The notes beneath the pieces were generated by a model, which was given only the letters and a program-made list of their open reading frames with translations, was not told the DNA's origin and made no database searches. A stretch of DNA of 64,000 nt, from assembly GCA_913009205.1 (NCBI GenBank), contig CAJVYC010000004.1, positions 124,001-188,000 on the forward strand, given 5' to 3'. Shown here piece after piece: positions 8,561-18,217 of this stretch. Made by a program: the position numbers and the translations under genes. Numbering within the stretch: the first letter of the stretch is position 1; each line of letters opens with the position of its first letter. The stretch comes from an uncultured Fluviicola sp. Lineage in GTDB: Bacteria; Bacteroidota; Bacteroidia; Flavobacteriales_D; Crocinitomicaceae.

Positions 8561-9904
8561 TTAGTTCAATTTTCGTTTACGGAACCACTTCTCAGTATCG
8601 CCTGGTGCTATTGTAATACCGAGGCTTATTCCGTAATAGTTTTCTTTTAATTGGTTCTGATCAGCTACACCTCTGCTGCCAACTGAGAATCCAAAGTTAA
8701 TAGATGATAGCGATTTCTGAACAGCAACCGGTATACCAAATCCAAATGTTGTGCCAAAGTCTGAAACTTGCTGCCCATTCGTTGCGTAAGGGAGTGTATA
8801 GCTGTAGAAACCAGCTCTGTATCTCACTCTAGCTAAAAAACTTGTTGTTGCCGTGTTCAGCTGAAACTCTGCTTCTGGTATGAATTGAACACCAAAAGAG
8901 ATCTTCGAAGTGTTAAAGAAAGTTGTTGCCGTATCTGTTGAAAATGTATTTTCAAATTTCGACCAGTCTGAAGTGCTGTATGTCGCATAGACTGCAATCT
9001 CTGGATGTAACTTACGTTGGATTTTCTTAGTATCCGTAAACCTGTACTTATAGCTCAAGCCATACGTGAGTTTAGGTACATTCGTTAACGTACCCGCAGT
9101 CTGTGAAAGGTAATACGAAGTGTCGTAAGTATTTGGGTTGTCAACTTGTGAGGCGTAATAAACTCCTTCCTCGTAAGTTGTGTTTAATTTTTGGAGCGGA
9201 TCAAATGTTGCATAAACTCCAACAGAGTGATTCGAAGTAAATTGATGGCTAAATGAAAGTCCTAAATCGTAGTGAAATGAACGAATATCGTATGTTTTGA
9301 CACCAACACCACCATTTTCTGTTGTACTAAACAGAACTGCTTTTCTTGTATTTGAAACGTTTCCGAAAAGGAATCCAAAATTACACCCTACTGAAAGACG
9401 TGTACTGTCAAACTTTAAAATATCTGCAGATAACCCAAGAAACGCTTTGTTGATCGTTCCAGTTCCTTGGTAAGTGTATGTGATTGAATCTGAATCAATA
9501 AAATCACCAACATTAAAGTCGTATCCTCTTCGGCTGTATGGTTGCAAGCCGAAAGCCATTCCCAAACGTTTCGCAAAGGATAGTCCAAAAGCGAAATGTT
9601 GAATGGATGTATTTGTATTGAATTCGTTTGCGCTTCCCTCTTTGTAATTTGATAATCGAGTTGAAGTACCAAAAGAAAAAAGAGGTTGTCCCTTTCCAAT
9701 TGATGAGTAAGATGCTGGATTGTCAAAGTTTAGGACTGTTGAATCTACCATCGAAATGGTCGCATTCCCAACACCTAAAAATGTAGAATGGTCCAAGCCG
9801 TCTGATTCGCCAATACCATAAGAGCTAAAAGGTGAATTAATAGAATTTTGAGCAATGGATAAATTCCCAATGAACAATAGAATTATAAATATGATTTTAC
9901 CCAT
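8561..9904 (-). CDS. outer-membrane beta-barrel protein (FadL/PorV-like)
   Basis: About 447 residues from the ATG at 9904, which overlaps the coaX stop by eight bases; an upstream TTG is less likely. Signal peptide MGKIIFIILLFIGNLSIAQ. The mature N-terminus has PFSSYGIGE and the block FLGVGNATISMVDSTVLNFDNPASY, the AMRG-N-AGL-like opening of FadL/OMPP1 and PorV-type barrels, where a DNPAS motif sits in the hatch region. Alternating amphipathic strands follow, ending in GITIAPGDTEKWFRKRKLN. A transport or T9SS-associated role is possible but not shown. Confidence 0.75.
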   Translation of the reverse strand: MGKIIFIILLFIGNLSIAQNSINSPFSSYGIGESDGLDHSTFLGVGNATISMVDSTVLNFDNPASYSSIGKGQPLFSFGTSTRLSNYKEGSANEFNTNTSIQHFAFGLSFAKRLGMAFGLQPYSRRGYDFNVGDFIDSDSITYTYQGTGTINKAFLGLSADILKFDSTRLSVGCNFGFLFGNVSNTRKAVLFSTTENGGVGVKTYDIRSFHYDLGLSFSHQFTSNHSVGVYATFDPLQKLNTTYEEGVYYASQVDNPNTYDTSYYLSQTAGTLTNVPKLTYGLSYKYRFTDTKKIQRKLHPEIAVYATYSTSDWSKFENTFSTDTATTFFNTSKISFGVQFIPEAEFQLNTATTSFLARVRYRAGFYSYTLPYATNGQQVSDFGTTFGFGIPVAVQKSLSSINFGFSVGSRGVADQNQLKENYYGISLGITIAPGDTEKWFRKRKLN

Positions 9905-10625
9905 TATGCTTATATATTTCAAATAGACCGATTAAGGTCAAATTTTCGTCTGCAAAGATGTCATTTTTTGAGTCTAAATCAAAGTATCTTGCATCCCCAC
10001 CTGTCATAAAAAAAGTTAAGTCGCTATATTGTTCAGTATACATCTTAATTAATCCGTTAATCTCAGCATTCATTCCGTTCAAAACACCAGATTGAATACT
10101 TGAATTGGTATCGTTACCAACGAGTTGTGTTGCTGATTTATTGAAAAGCAGTGGCAATTTACCCGTATAATCGTTTAAAGCCCTGTATCTTAGGTTGATA
10201 CCTGGAGCGATTGATCCTCCCAAATAACCATCATTTTTAGAAATGAGATCAAATTTTATGCAAGTTCCAATATCGATACTGACACCAAATGCAGTTTTTA
10301 ATAAAATAGAAGTAGCAACGGCGTTGCACATTCGATCTACACCAAGCGTGTTTTTTGTGCCGTATCTAATGCGAATTGGAAGCGAAGCTTCTGTCGTAAC
10401 AAGAAACGAATTTGTCTTTTCAACTATGTTTTTGGTGGCTTTATCGGATAAAACAGATGATAAAACGCGACTTGAAGAATTGTTTTCATTTAAATATGAA
10501 TAAAATTTATCCATGTCATTGTTTGAAAAACAACGCACGCCAACAAGCGTATCTTCCTGAAAATGTCCTACTTTGATAGAAGTGTTCCCGGCATCAATTA
10601 CAAGTACAATGTTCTCAGATATCAT
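9897..10625 (-). CDS. coaX: type III pantothenate kinase
   Basis: 242 residues. CoaX family of the ASKHA fold: VIDAGNTSIKVGHF at the N-terminus carries the D-x-G-N-S/T-x-x-K phosphate motif, SIDIGTCIKFDLI is the second phosphate motif, GVDRMCNAVA and GGSIAPGINLRYRAL complete the family signature. The enzyme phosphorylates pantothenate with ATP, the first step of coenzyme A synthesis, in the cytoplasm, and needs a monovalent cation. First gene of the minus-strand unit coaX-OMP-TPR-lptC, divergent from tRNA-Phe. A perfect TATCTTTG box ends four bases before its ATG, which would make a nearly leaderless mRNA. Confidence 0.93.
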   Translation of the reverse strand: MISENIVLVIDAGNTSIKVGHFQEDTLVGVRCFSNNDMDKFYSYLNENNSSSRVLSSVLSDKATKNIVEKTNSFLVTTEASLPIRIRYGTKNTLGVDRMCNAVATSILLKTAFGVSIDIGTCIKFDLISKNDGYLGGSIAPGINLRYRALNDYTGKLPLLFNKSATQLVGNDTNSSIQSGVLNGMNAEINGLIKMYTEQYSDLTFFMTGGDARYFDLDSKNDIFADENLTLIGLFEIYKHNG

Positions 10626-10629
10626 GGTG

Positions 10630-10637
10630 CAAAGATA
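10630..10637 (-). promoter_or_regulatory. -7 box of the coaX promoter (TATCTTTG)
   Basis: Minus-strand TATCTTTG is an exact TAnnTTTG and is separated from the coaX ATG by only CACC. With initiation about five to seven bases after the box, transcription would start at or next to the A of the ATG. No clear -33 TTTG is seen at 19 bases. Confidence 0.5.
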
Positions 10638-10663
10638 ATCAAGAAAAAAAAGTAATTCACATT

Positions 10664-10694
10664 TATGGTTAATAGAAAGAAGTTATTACCTTTG
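10664..10694 (+). promoter_or_regulatory. promoter of tRNA-Phe
   Basis: TATG at 10664-10667, nineteen bases, then TACCTTTG at 10687-10694: a close match to the Bacteroidota TTTG-N19-TAnnTTTG promoter. The tRNA begins 16 bases after the -7 box. Confidence 0.62.
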
Positions 10695-10710
10695 CCCGCA
10701 CAATTCAAAC

Positions 10711-10783
10711 GGTGATATAGCTCAGTTGGTAGAGCAATGGACTGAAAATCCATGTGTCGCTGGTTCGATTCCAGCTATCACCA
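10711..10783 (+). tRNA. tRNA-Phe (anticodon GAA)
   Basis: A full cloverleaf can be folded by eye. Acceptor GGTGATA pairs with TATCACC, D-arm GCTC/GAGC around AGTTGGTA, anticodon stem ATGGA/TCCAT with loop CTGAAAA (anticodon GAA), and T-arm GCTGG/CCAGC with loop TTCGATT. The discriminator base is A and the CCA end is not encoded. It stands alone between a consensus-like promoter and a hairpin terminator. Confidence 0.97.
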
Positions 10784-10794
10784 CAGAAATTGGT

Positions 10795-10823
10795 AAAGGC
10801 GTTCAGAAGTGGGCGCCTTTTTT
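10795..10823 (+). terminator. intrinsic terminator after tRNA-Phe
   Basis: AAAGGCG (10795-10801) pairs with CGCCTTT (10814-10820) across a 12-base loop, and the 3' strand runs into a six-T tract (10818-10823). Its position 11 bases after the tRNA fits a single-gene transcript. Confidence 0.75.
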
Positions 10824-10944
10824 GCGTTTGGTAATTCAGGGAGTTAGGGCTCACTCAATCATATTTAGTGCGACGTTTTGGATTCTTGCTTTTTGGAGGG
10901 GTTTTTGGCGGTTCCGATTCCTATCGAAAGGACTAAGTTGACGC

Positions 10945-11280
10945 CTAAAAATAACTTGAGAAAATCAACCCCGCGACAACAATCGCCGCAATTGCGCCAA
11001 TCAAAACAGCTCCGGCAGCGATGTCTTTTATCGTTCGAATGCTTTCCTTTCGCTCTTCCGTAACCTCATCACAGAGTTTTTCCAAAGCCGAATTGACACC
11101 TTCCAATCCCAATACTAAAGCCGAAGTTAGAATAATAACGATCCAATCAAATCGGTTAATTTCAAAGTATAAACCAGTGGCACAAACGCAAATTAGCGCT
11201 ACACTTTGTATTTTGAAATTCCGCTCCGATTGAATCAAAAGAAAAATTCCGCGAAAAGCGACGGCAAAACTTTTAAGCAT
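10945..11280 (-). CDS. dgkA: diacylglycerol kinase family protein (undecaprenol/diacylglycerol kinase)
   Basis: 111 residues, three predicted transmembrane helices, the size of prokaryotic DagK. The family motif is visible: LGLEGVNSALEKLCDEVT at about residues 58-75 (E-x-x-N-S/T-x-x-E-x-x-x-D) followed by KDIAAGAVLIGAI, which holds the active-site Asp-x-x-x-G segment. The N-terminus shows FAVAFRGIFLLIQSERNFKIQ, where SERNF-K/R-IQ is also conserved. In Bacteroidota and Gram-positive relatives the substrate may be undecaprenol rather than diacylglycerol. It lies three bases downstream of the CotH-like gene on the same strand. Confidence 0.88.
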   Translation of the reverse strand: MLKSFAVAFRGIFLLIQSERNFKIQSVALICVCATGLYFEINRFDWIVIILTSALVLGLEGVNSALEKLCDEVTEERKESIRTIKDIAAGAVLIGAIAAIVVAGLIFSSYF

Positions 11281-11283
11281 CGT

Positions 11284-12894
11284 TTATATTTTTATAATTT
11301 TGCCCGTATGAATTACTGTTCCGTTGAACAAGACGGTATAAAGGTAATTTCCTCTGTCCCATTGTGCGCTCTTTAAATCAATAGCGTGTGCGCCTGCAAA
11401 TTTCTCGCCGAGCTTGCGTTGTTCTATAAGACGGCCTGAAAGGTCTCGAATTTCAACAACCACTTCTCCAATTCCAAAAGTAGAGAACCCAAGCGCCAAT
11501 TGATTTGTAAATGGATTTGGCCAAGCTTTGTGATGCAGCGCAACAAATTCTTGTTCTTCTATTGCTAAATTACAATTTCCAGGTAGGTTGTTGTCAATCC
11601 AAACAGAGCGTTGTTCCAAATACGTCTTTAGGAAGTCAACATCCTCCTGGTAGGTTTGACCTACGAATCCATTCCAGTTTACATATTGTCCAATGATTGG
11701 CCACCTCTGGAAATTTCGAATTCGAGCATCCGTTAATTCCAAAGCAACTGAATCAATGTAATTATTGATGTAGGCTGTGCTTAACACACCTTGTCTCAAT
11801 TCCTCCCAACGGCATCTTAAATTCTGCTCATAAAGCCAATCCTCTTGCAATTTCTCCCACCAAAAGGGAATGGAAGTAGAGAAGTTTCCGCAGATGTTAT
11901 CAAATTCATATTGCCATCCGTAAATTTCATCGGCATCGCAGTAATCTGCGTTTCCGTATGAAAGATTAAAATCCCACATTGGTCCTGCAACAAGTTTTGC
12001 ATTCCAAGCCAAGGTGTTTCTGTCTTTGTGCATGAATGAACTTGAGCGATAACCATCAACAGTTCTTCCTAACTCTTGGAGAATGAAGAAATCATGAAAC
12101 GACTGTTCATCAATGTATGCTGGCCAACCCAAAGCGTTGTCAGCGAAATTTGGGCCATTGATTGCCGCCTCAAATTCATTGATGTAATTCTCCATATAGC
12201 TCGATTGCAGCGGATCCAATTCATCGTACTCAGGATCTTGAAATTGAAAAATCACCTCATTATTGAAGTTTGAAGTCCATTGGTAAGGGACATCCCCTGT
12301 GGTTTTATCAACCTTAACGATGTATCCTCCTGTAATTGTATCATTCCATTGATTCGGGATGTGCACATCTGCTACATCAACTCTGTCTCCGTCCTTTTTG
12401 ATTTTTTCCATGAGAATGTAAATGCCACGATAGTCGCCATCAATTACCAATTCGCAATAGCGCGTTCTTGAAGCATAATGCCCCATTTTTCTTGCGAGAT
12501 GGAAAGTCAATACGTTTCGAATCAATGTTTTATCTGGATAAGGTCCGTTTAAGATCCAATCATTTTCAACAGGCATTCCGAGTAAGCCAACAGGAAGGTT
12601 ATTTCCAAAGGCATCTTGCGTTTCAAATCCGTATCCTTTTTTAGGATATTGCTGAGATGTAGAGCCTCTGTATTCAATGGCGACAGAATCGTTGTAATTA
12701 TTAAATGGATCGTTAATATTATTCATGTTCCCGACGCCATTGTCAATAACTCCTAGATGCGCTCTAACACGGGGATCGTCTTGAATTACCTGTCCCGATT
12801 GGTTGGTGATTATTAGAATCGGTAGGTTTGAAGTTGTAAGTTGAGCGAAAGTGGAATAGCTCAACAACAAAAGAGAGATAAGTAAGGGTTTCAT
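11284..12894 (-). CDS. CotH kinase-like secreted protein with T9SS sorting domain
   Basis: 536 residues. Signal peptide MKPLLISLLLLSYSTFAQ, then a CotH domain at about 25-425: EYRGSTSQQYPKKGYGFE, ENDWILNGPYPDKTLIRNVL, and the active-site-type block VAGPMWDFNLSYGNADY near 300, where W-D-F-D/N is the metal-binding motif of CotH protein kinases. The end, from about 455 (HHKAWPNPFTNQLAL to GKIIKI), is a type A sorting domain for type IX secretion. So the protein is probably exported to the cell surface. CotH-fold proteins phosphorylate secreted proteins in spores; the role here is unknown. Residues around 405-417 share a near-identical DNA tract with ftsZ. Confidence 0.85.
   Translation of the reverse strand: MKPLLISLLLLSYSTFAQLTTSNLPILIITNQSGQVIQDDPRVRAHLGVIDNGVGNMNNINDPFNNYNDSVAIEYRGSTSQQYPKKGYGFETQDAFGNNLPVGLLGMPVENDWILNGPYPDKTLIRNVLTFHLARKMGHYASRTRYCELVIDGDYRGIYILMEKIKKDGDRVDVADVHIPNQWNDTITGGYIVKVDKTTGDVPYQWTSNFNNEVIFQFQDPEYDELDPLQSSYMENYINEFEAAINGPNFADNALGWPAYIDEQSFHDFFILQELGRTVDGYRSSSFMHKDRNTLAWNAKLVAGPMWDFNLSYGNADYCDADEIYGWQYEFDNICGNFSTSIPFWWEKLQEDWLYEQNLRCRWEELRQGVLSTAYINNYIDSVALELTDARIRNFQRWPIIGQYVNWNGFVGQTYQEDVDFLKTYLEQRSVWIDNNLPGNCNLAIEEQEFVALHHKAWPNPFTNQLALGFSTFGIGEVVVEIRDLSGRLIEQRKLGEKFAGAHAIDLKSAQWDRGNYLYTVLFNGTVIHTGKIIKI
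11640..11676 (-). repeat. 37-bp tract shared with ftsZ, copy in the CotH gene
   Basis: Read on the minus strand, this codes [12 protein letters not shown] plus the first base of the next codon. The plus-strand tract 39559-39595 in ftsZ differs at only two third-codon positions (35/37 identical) and is read in the same frame. In CotH proteins a Y/F-V-G-x-x-Y-x-E-E segment before the final helix is usual, so this copy looks ancestral. Confidence 0.8.
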
Positions 12895-13040
12895 AGACCT
12901 CTAATTTACAATAGCTTTCTTGGAATTGCCAGAAAAAAGTTATCAACCTTAGTTTAGTGTTGTACTTCAACTTATTGAGACTTCTTCTCCAATAGGTTGA
13001 AATGGAAACCAAATTCTAAGGTTAATCAATTTGGGATAAT

Positions 13041-13071
13041 TTTGTTTAGGAACATGTTTGTGCTAACTTTG
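13041..13071 (+). promoter_or_regulatory. consensus promoter of the methionine synthase operon
   Basis: TTTG at 13041-13044, exactly nineteen bases, then TAACTTTG at 13064-13071: a perfect match to the Bacteroidota TTTG-N19-TAnnTTTG sigma-A-type promoter. Initiation is expected near 13077, about 15 bases before the riboswitch. Confidence 0.82.
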
Positions 13072-13091
13072 TTCCAGTTCATTCAAATAGA

Positions 13092-13200
13092 CTTATGAAG
13101 AAAGGTGGAGGGATAAGGCCCTACGAAACCTTGGCAACCTAGCTAACTCAGTTAGAAAAGGTGCCAAATCCAATCTTGGTTTTTACTGAGAAACGATAAG
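13092..13200 (+). ncRNA. SAM-I (S-box) riboswitch
   Basis: P1 is CTTAT (13092-13096) with ATAAG (13196-13200). The conserved S-box core is present in order: AAGGTGGAGGGAT, GGCCC, GAAACC, GGCAACC, then after an arm AGGTGCCAAATCC. P3 has an extended tip (CTAAC/GTTAG) and P4 is TCTTGGT/ACTGAGA around TTTT (13174-13191). It lies between a perfect promoter and the methionine synthase genes, the expected target. No U-tract terminator follows, so control is probably not by simple attenuation. Three leader segments can pair with aptamer strands: AGTTAGCT (13199-13206) with 13141-13148, CTCCAC (13212-13217) with 13105-13110, and TCAGTA (13222-13227) with 13184-13189. Confidence 0.93.
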
Positions 13201-13243
13201 TTAGCTTGTATCTCCACAGCTTCAGTAGTCAGAAATAATATCA

Positions 13244-14254
13244 ATGAAGCAGGATATAAAATCAATACTTAAAAATAGAATATTAGTACTCGACGGAGCA
13301 ATGGGTACTATGATACAACGCCATAAACTCGAGGAAGAAGATTTCCGAAAAGGATGGTTCGAAGATCATGAGAGCCCTTTGAAAGGGAACAATGATTTGT
13401 TGTCGTTAACACGGCCTGAAATAATCAAAGAAATTCACTCAGAGTATTTTGTTGCCGGCGCAGATATCGCAGAAACAAACACGTTCTCGGGTACAACAAT
13501 CGCCCAAGCGGATTATAGTTTGGAAAGCGCTGTTTACGACATTAATTTTCAAAGTGCAAAAATTGCGCGAGAAGTTGCGGATGAATTTACCGCTTGCGAA
13601 CCTCATAAGCCGCGCTTTGTTGCTGGATCAATTGGTCCGACCAACAGAACAGCATCAATATCTCCAGATGTAAACGATCCTGGATTTAGAGGAATCACAT
13701 TCAATGAACTTGTTACGGCTTACAAGCAACAAACCAACGCCTTAATGGACGGTGGAGTAGACTTGCTGTTGGTTGAAACCGTTTTCGACACCTTGAATGC
13801 CAAAGCAGCATTGTATGCAATCGATGAGGTTTGTGATGACCGTGGAGTGAAAATTCCAATTATGGTTTCCGGAACCATTACAGATCAAAGTGGAAGAACG
13901 TTAACGGGCCAAACGACAGATGCATTTTTAATCTCCGTTGCCCACATGGATCTGCTTTCTATTGGCTTGAATTGTGCTCTTGGGGCTTCAATGATGCGGC
14001 CTTACCTTCAAGTTTTGGACAAGAACAGTCCGTTTGGAGTCAGTGCGCATCCCAATGCAGGATTGCCAAATGAATTTGGCGAATACGACGAAACTCCTGA
14101 GATGATGGCTCAACAGATCAAAGAATTTTTAGATGAGGGATTAGTAAATATTATTGGAGGTTGTTGTGGAACAACTCCGGATCACATTTCTGCAATCGCA
14201 GATATGGTGGTAAATTATTCACCTAGAGAAATTGAGAAACATGTCGGAGAATAA
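13244..14254 (+). CDS. metH: methionine synthase, homocysteine-binding half (split MetH, module 1)
   Basis: 336 residues. This is the homocysteine S-methyltransferase domain of cobalamin-dependent methionine synthase: [17 protein letters not shown] at about 13-29, then the zinc-binding cysteines in [16 protein letters not shown] near 245 and [10 protein letters not shown] near 310. In E. coli this is the first module of one 1227-residue chain; here it is a separate gene whose stop overlaps the next gene, so the two products should assemble. The gene is under a SAM-I riboswitch, so high SAM should lower expression. A split MetH is known in Bacteroidota. Confidence 0.93.
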   Translation: MKQDIKSILKNRILVLDGAMGTMIQRHKLEEEDFRKGWFEDHESPLKGNNDLLSLTRPEIIKEIHSEYFVAGADIAETNTFSGTTIAQADYSLESAVYDINFQSAKIAREVADEFTACEPHKPRFVAGSIGPTNRTASISPDVNDPGFRGITFNELVTAYKQQTNALMDGGVDLLLVETVFDTLNAKAALYAIDEVCDDRGVKIPIMVSGTITDQSGRTLTGQTTDAFLISVAHMDLLSIGLNCALGASMMRPYLQVLDKNSPFGVSAHPNAGLPNEFGEYDETPEMMAQQIKEFLDEGLVNIIGGCCGTTPDHISAIADMVVNYSPREIEKHVGE

Positions 14255-16916
14255 AGCGACTTTAAAACTTTCGGGACTTGAACCGTTAATCGTAACTTCG
14301 GAAAGCAATTTTGTAAATGTTGGTGAACGAACAAACGTAACCGGTTCACGAAAATTCCTTCGTTTAATAAAAGAGGAATTGTTCGATGAAGCCTTAAGTG
14401 TTGCCCGCGAGCAAGTGGAAGGTGGCGCTCAAATTATCGATATCAATATGGATGAAGGAATGATCGATGGAAAAGAAGCCATGGTGAAGTTCTTAAACCT
14501 TATTGCCGCTGAGCCGGATATCGCACGCGTTCCTGTTATGATCGATAGCTCGAAATGGGAAATCATTGAAGCTGGATTGCAATGTGTTCAAGGAAAAGGA
14601 GTTGTGAATTCAATTTCATTGAAAGAAGGTGAGGAGAATTTCATTGCGCAAGCGAAAAAAGTAAAACGGTACGGAGCTGCCATAATTGTTATGGCCTTTG
14701 ATGAAGACGGTCAAGCGGATAGTTACGAGCGCCGAATAGAGATTTGTGAAAGATCGTACCGCGTACTTATTGATAAGGTTGGCTTCAATCAAAACGATAT
14801 CATTTTTGACCCAAATATTTTCCCCGTTGCAACAGGAATGGAAGAGCACAACAACAATGCTTTGGATTTCTTTAACGCAACAAAGTGGATTCGAGAAAAC
14901 TTACCTGGTGCTCACGTGAGTGGAGGTGTTTCGAACGTTTCGTTTTCGTTTAGAGGGAACAATACGGTTCGCGAAGCAATGCATGCTGCTTTCCTGTATC
15001 ACGCCATTCAAAATGGAATGGATATGGGGATTGTGAATCCTTCAATGTTGGAGGTTTACAGTGATGTCAATATGGAATTACTCGAACGTGTTGAAGATGT
15101 TCTTTTCAATAGAAGAGAAGATGCAACGGAGCGTTTGCTTGAATATGCCGATACCGTAAAAGGCGGAGAAGGGAAGAAGCGCGTTGTGGATTTAAGTTGG
15201 AGAGAGGGAAGGGTTCAAGAGCGAATTACACATGCCTTGGTAAAAGGTACTGCAGATTATATTGTTGAGGATACGGAAGAATGCCGACTTATGTTTGACC
15301 GCCCTATTGAAGTGATTGAAGGCCCTTTAATGGATGGAATGAACGTGGTTGGGGATTTATTTGGAAGTGGAAAAATGTTCCTGCCTCAGGTTGTTAAATC
15401 GGCGCGAGTAATGAAAAAGGCCGTAGCTCATTTATTGCCGTTCATCGAAGCAGAGAAAGGCGGTAAAATGACGTTTTCTGGAAAGGTATTGATGGCAACC
15501 GTTAAAGGCGATGTGCATGATATTGGAAAGAACATAGTTGGCGTTGTTTTAGGGTGTAACAATTATGAAATCATTGACCTTGGCGTGATGGTTCCATCGG
15601 AAAGAATTATCAAAGAGGCAATTGAGCATAATGTTGACGTAATCGGCTTAAGCGGCTTGATAACGCCGTCGCTAGATGAAATGGTGACTGTTGCCAAAGA
15701 AATGGAACGGGCAGGATTGTCAATTCCGTTGATGATAGGAGGCGCGACGACATCTCGCGTTCATACTGCTGTGAAAATTGAAGAGCACTTCAAGAAGGAC
15801 CAAACGGTTCATGTTCTCGATGCGTCTAGATCTGTTACTGTAGTTGAAAGTCTACTGGGAGGTAAAAAAGATGCGTTTGTAGCGTCAATTAAAGAAGAGT
15901 ATGACAAGGTTCGTGAGAACCATGCAAAGAATAGAGCTAAAAAAACAATTTTATCCATCGAAACTGCACGTGCGAACAAGTATGAAATCGATTGGAAAGA
16001 GACGAATATCGTTGAGCCGAATGAATTGGGAGTGATTTACGTTGAGGTTACAACAGATGAGTTACTTCCATATATTGATTGGACGCCGTTTTTCAGAACT
16101 TGGGAGTTGCATGGAAAGTACCCTGCCATTTTAAGTGATGAAGTTGTCGGAGAAGAGGCTGTTAAACTTTTTGCAGATGCAAAAGCGATGTTGAAACAAA
16201 TCGAACAAGAAAAATGGTTGACGCATAAAGGTGTTGTTGGACTCTTCCCAGCTTCTTCTGTTGGGGATGATATTCATATTTACGATCCGGAAAACGCTAG
16301 TGAATTGTTGATGGTTCAACATTCTATTCGCCAGCAATCCAAAAAAGCTGCAGGCATTCCAAATATCGCTTTGTCTGATTTTATCGCTCCCCGTGAAACG
16401 GGAATAGTAGATTACATTGGCGGATTCGTTGTGACCTCTGGAATTGGCATTGACGGTAAAGTAGAAGCGTTTGAAGTAGATCATGACGACTACAACTCAA
16501 TCTTATTGAAAGCATTAGCAGACCGCCTCGCAGAGGCATTTGCTGAGTACTTGCACAAAAAGGTACGAACAGATCTTTGGGGATATGCTCAAGGTGAAGG
16601 GTTGGGTAATGATGAATTGATCAAGGAGAAATACAGGGGGATACGTCCTGCTCCTGGATATCCAGCATGTCCGGATCACACAGAAAAACCTGCATTGTTT
16701 GAATTGCTCAATGCGACGCAGCTTGCGGGGGTTTCACTTACAGATAGTTTGGCAATGTTGCCAACAGCGAGTGTTTCTGGTTGGTATTTCGCGAACGAAG
16801 AATCGAAGTATTTTGGAGTCGGGAAAATTGGCGAAGATCAGTTGAAATCATTGGCTGAACGCAAGGATCTTAGCGTTGAAAAAATGGAGCGTTGGTTGTC
16901 GAGTAATATGCATTGA
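14241..16916 (+). CDS. metH: methionine synthase, folate/cobalamin/activation half (split MetH, modules 2-4)
   Basis: About 891 residues from the ATG at 14241, which overlaps module 1 by 14 bases; an upstream TTG is less likely. Domains in order: pterin-binding ([16 protein letters not shown] near 25), cobalamin-binding cap and Rossmann domain with the lower-ligand motif DVHDIGKN near 430 and [13 protein letters not shown] and [13 protein letters not shown], and the SAM-binding reactivation domain at the end with [18 protein letters not shown] near 805. It takes a methyl group from methyltetrahydrofolate through cobalamin to homocysteine held by module 1. Presence of the activation domain means a reductive partner is needed. 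Confidence 0.94.
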   Translation: MSENKATLKLSGLEPLIVTSESNFVNVGERTNVTGSRKFLRLIKEELFDEALSVAREQVEGGAQIIDINMDEGMIDGKEAMVKFLNLIAAEPDIARVPVMIDSSKWEIIEAGLQCVQGKGVVNSISLKEGEENFIAQAKKVKRYGAAIIVMAFDEDGQADSYERRIEICERSYRVLIDKVGFNQNDIIFDPNIFPVATGMEEHNNNALDFFNATKWIRENLPGAHVSGGVSNVSFSFRGNNTVREAMHAAFLYHAIQNGMDMGIVNPSMLEVYSDVNMELLERVEDVLFNRREDATERLLEYADTVKGGEGKKRVVDLSWREGRVQERITHALVKGTADYIVEDTEECRLMFDRPIEVIEGPLMDGMNVVGDLFGSGKMFLPQVVKSARVMKKAVAHLLPFIEAEKGGKMTFSGKVLMATVKGDVHDIGKNIVGVVLGCNNYEIIDLGVMVPSERIIKEAIEHNVDVIGLSGLITPSLDEMVTVAKEMERAGLSIPLMIGGATTSRVHTAVKIEEHFKKDQTVHVLDASRSVTVVESLLGGKKDAFVASIKEEYDKVRENHAKNRAKKTILSIETARANKYEIDWKETNIVEPNELGVIYVEVTTDELLPYIDWTPFFRTWELHGKYPAILSDEVVGEEAVKLFADAKAMLKQIEQEKWLTHKGVVGLFPASSVGDDIHIYDPENASELLMVQHSIRQQSKKAAGIPNIALSDFIAPRETGIVDYIGGFVVTSGIGIDGKVEAFEVDHDDYNSILLKALADRLAEAFAEYLHKKVRTDLWGYAQGEGLGNDELIKEKYRGIRPAPGYPACPDHTEKPALFELLNATQLAGVSLTDSLAMLPTASVSGWYFANEESKYFGVGKIGEDQLKSLAERKDLSVEKMERWLSSNMH

Positions 16917-17011
16917 TTTAGTTTAATCACTGAGATGCATTGGCGCAAGGTATTGGCTGCTCATATTTGACTGCTTTTGACGGATGTCTAATTCGACAAC
17001 TTAGGTTAGGG

Positions 17012-18184
17012 CTATGGCAGCATAAACACCTCTACATTATCACCAACGGACCAGTCCGTCCTCCCTTCTGGTAACTTTGCCAAGCAATTCGCTTCGGAGA
17101 AAGAACTTAGCATGGCCGAACTTTGAGCATTGAGAATTCGAACCTCATTGCCATTTGCATACGCCTTTAAGAAATGCGTTAATGCAGCCCCTTTTTTGTA
17201 TTCAGAAGTTATTTTAAGCGATCGCTGTTCCAATTGAGGAGCGCTATAACCTTGCATCATGCGAATTGCGGGAATCACATACATGTAAAAACAAGAAAGT
17301 ACCGCAGCAGGATTTCCTGGTAATGCAAATACAGATGTTTCATCTTTTGTCCCAAAGAACAAAGGTTTTCCCGGTTTCTGTTTCAGTTTATAGAAAATTT
17401 CATTGACGCCCAATTCATTCATTGCCTTACCAACAAAGTCATAGTCGCCAACAGAGATTCCGCCAGACGTTATAACCAAATCGCATTGGGACAAGGCTTT
17501 TGAAATCATGTGCTTGGTTGATTCGAAATCATCCTTAACAGATTGAATCTCGGAATCCACACCAACTGATTTCAAGGCAGCTTTCAAGGTGTAAGAGTTT
17601 GATTCATAAATCTTTCCAGAAATTAATTCTTGACCTGGAGCCATCAATTCATTCCCAGTTACAATAATGATTGCTTTTGGTTTTCTAGAAACTTCAACTT
17701 TATGAATTCCGAGCATATACAAATAGCCAATCGCACCAAGGTTGATTGTCGTGTCTTTCTTTAAAACAACAGCGCCAGTTTGAACTTGTTCACCGGCAAA
17801 TCGAATATTCATGTTGTCGGAAACGCGTTCCGTTAATTGGATTATCGATTCGTCGCTTTCAACGATTTCTTGTTTCGCTATTGCCGTCGCTGATGTTGGA
17901 ACTAATGCACCCGTAAAAATACGAACGGCCTCTCCTTCTGCAAGCTCAATTCCTTCTCCACTTTCGCCCGCTTGGATTTCTCCGATGAGTTTAAATTGAT
18001 TCAAATGATTGCCGCAAATCGCATAACCGTCCATTGCAGATTGATTAAAAGGAGGCATGTTGATTTGCGAAAGAATGTCGCTCGTTGTTACGAAGCCAAG
18101 CGCGTCTTCAACCTTAATCTGAGTCGAAGGCAATCGCTTGATGTTCGCCGTTATTTTATTAAATGCATCTTGAACGCTAGTCAT
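17012..18184 (-). CDS. moeA: molybdopterin molybdenumtransferase
   Basis: 390 residues, typical length. MoeA blocks in order: MPPFNQSAMDGYAI near 45, TGALVPTSATAIAKQE near 95, IIIVTGNELMAPG near 175, TSGGISVGDYDFVG near 240, and ALPGNPAAVLSCF near 290. It inserts molybdate into adenylylated molybdopterin, the last step of molybdenum cofactor synthesis. No other moa/moe gene is in the window, so the pathway must be encoded elsewhere. Upstream minus-strand TATCTTTA matches seven of eight -7 positions and lies about 20 bases before the ATG. Confidence 0.93.
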   Translation of the reverse strand: MTSVQDAFNKITANIKRLPSTQIKVEDALGFVTTSDILSQINMPPFNQSAMDGYAICGNHLNQFKLIGEIQAGESGEGIELAEGEAVRIFTGALVPTSATAIAKQEIVESDESIIQLTERVSDNMNIRFAGEQVQTGAVVLKKDTTINLGAIGYLYMLGIHKVEVSRKPKAIIIVTGNELMAPGQELISGKIYESNSYTLKAALKSVGVDSEIQSVKDDFESTKHMISKALSQCDLVITSGGISVGDYDFVGKAMNELGVNEIFYKLKQKPGKPLFFGTKDETSVFALPGNPAAVLSCFYMYVIPAIRMMQGYSAPQLEQRSLKITSEYKKGAALTHFLKAYANGNEVRILNAQSSAMLSSFSEANCLAKLPEGRTDWSVGDNVEVFMLP

Positions 18185-18217
18185 TGAAATTCAATTTTGT
18201 CTTCTAAAGATATCAGA

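Noticed and set aside
10726-10941. Open frame running through the tRNA-Phe gene and its terminator
   Set aside because: It covers a complete tRNA and a terminator, so it is not a gene.
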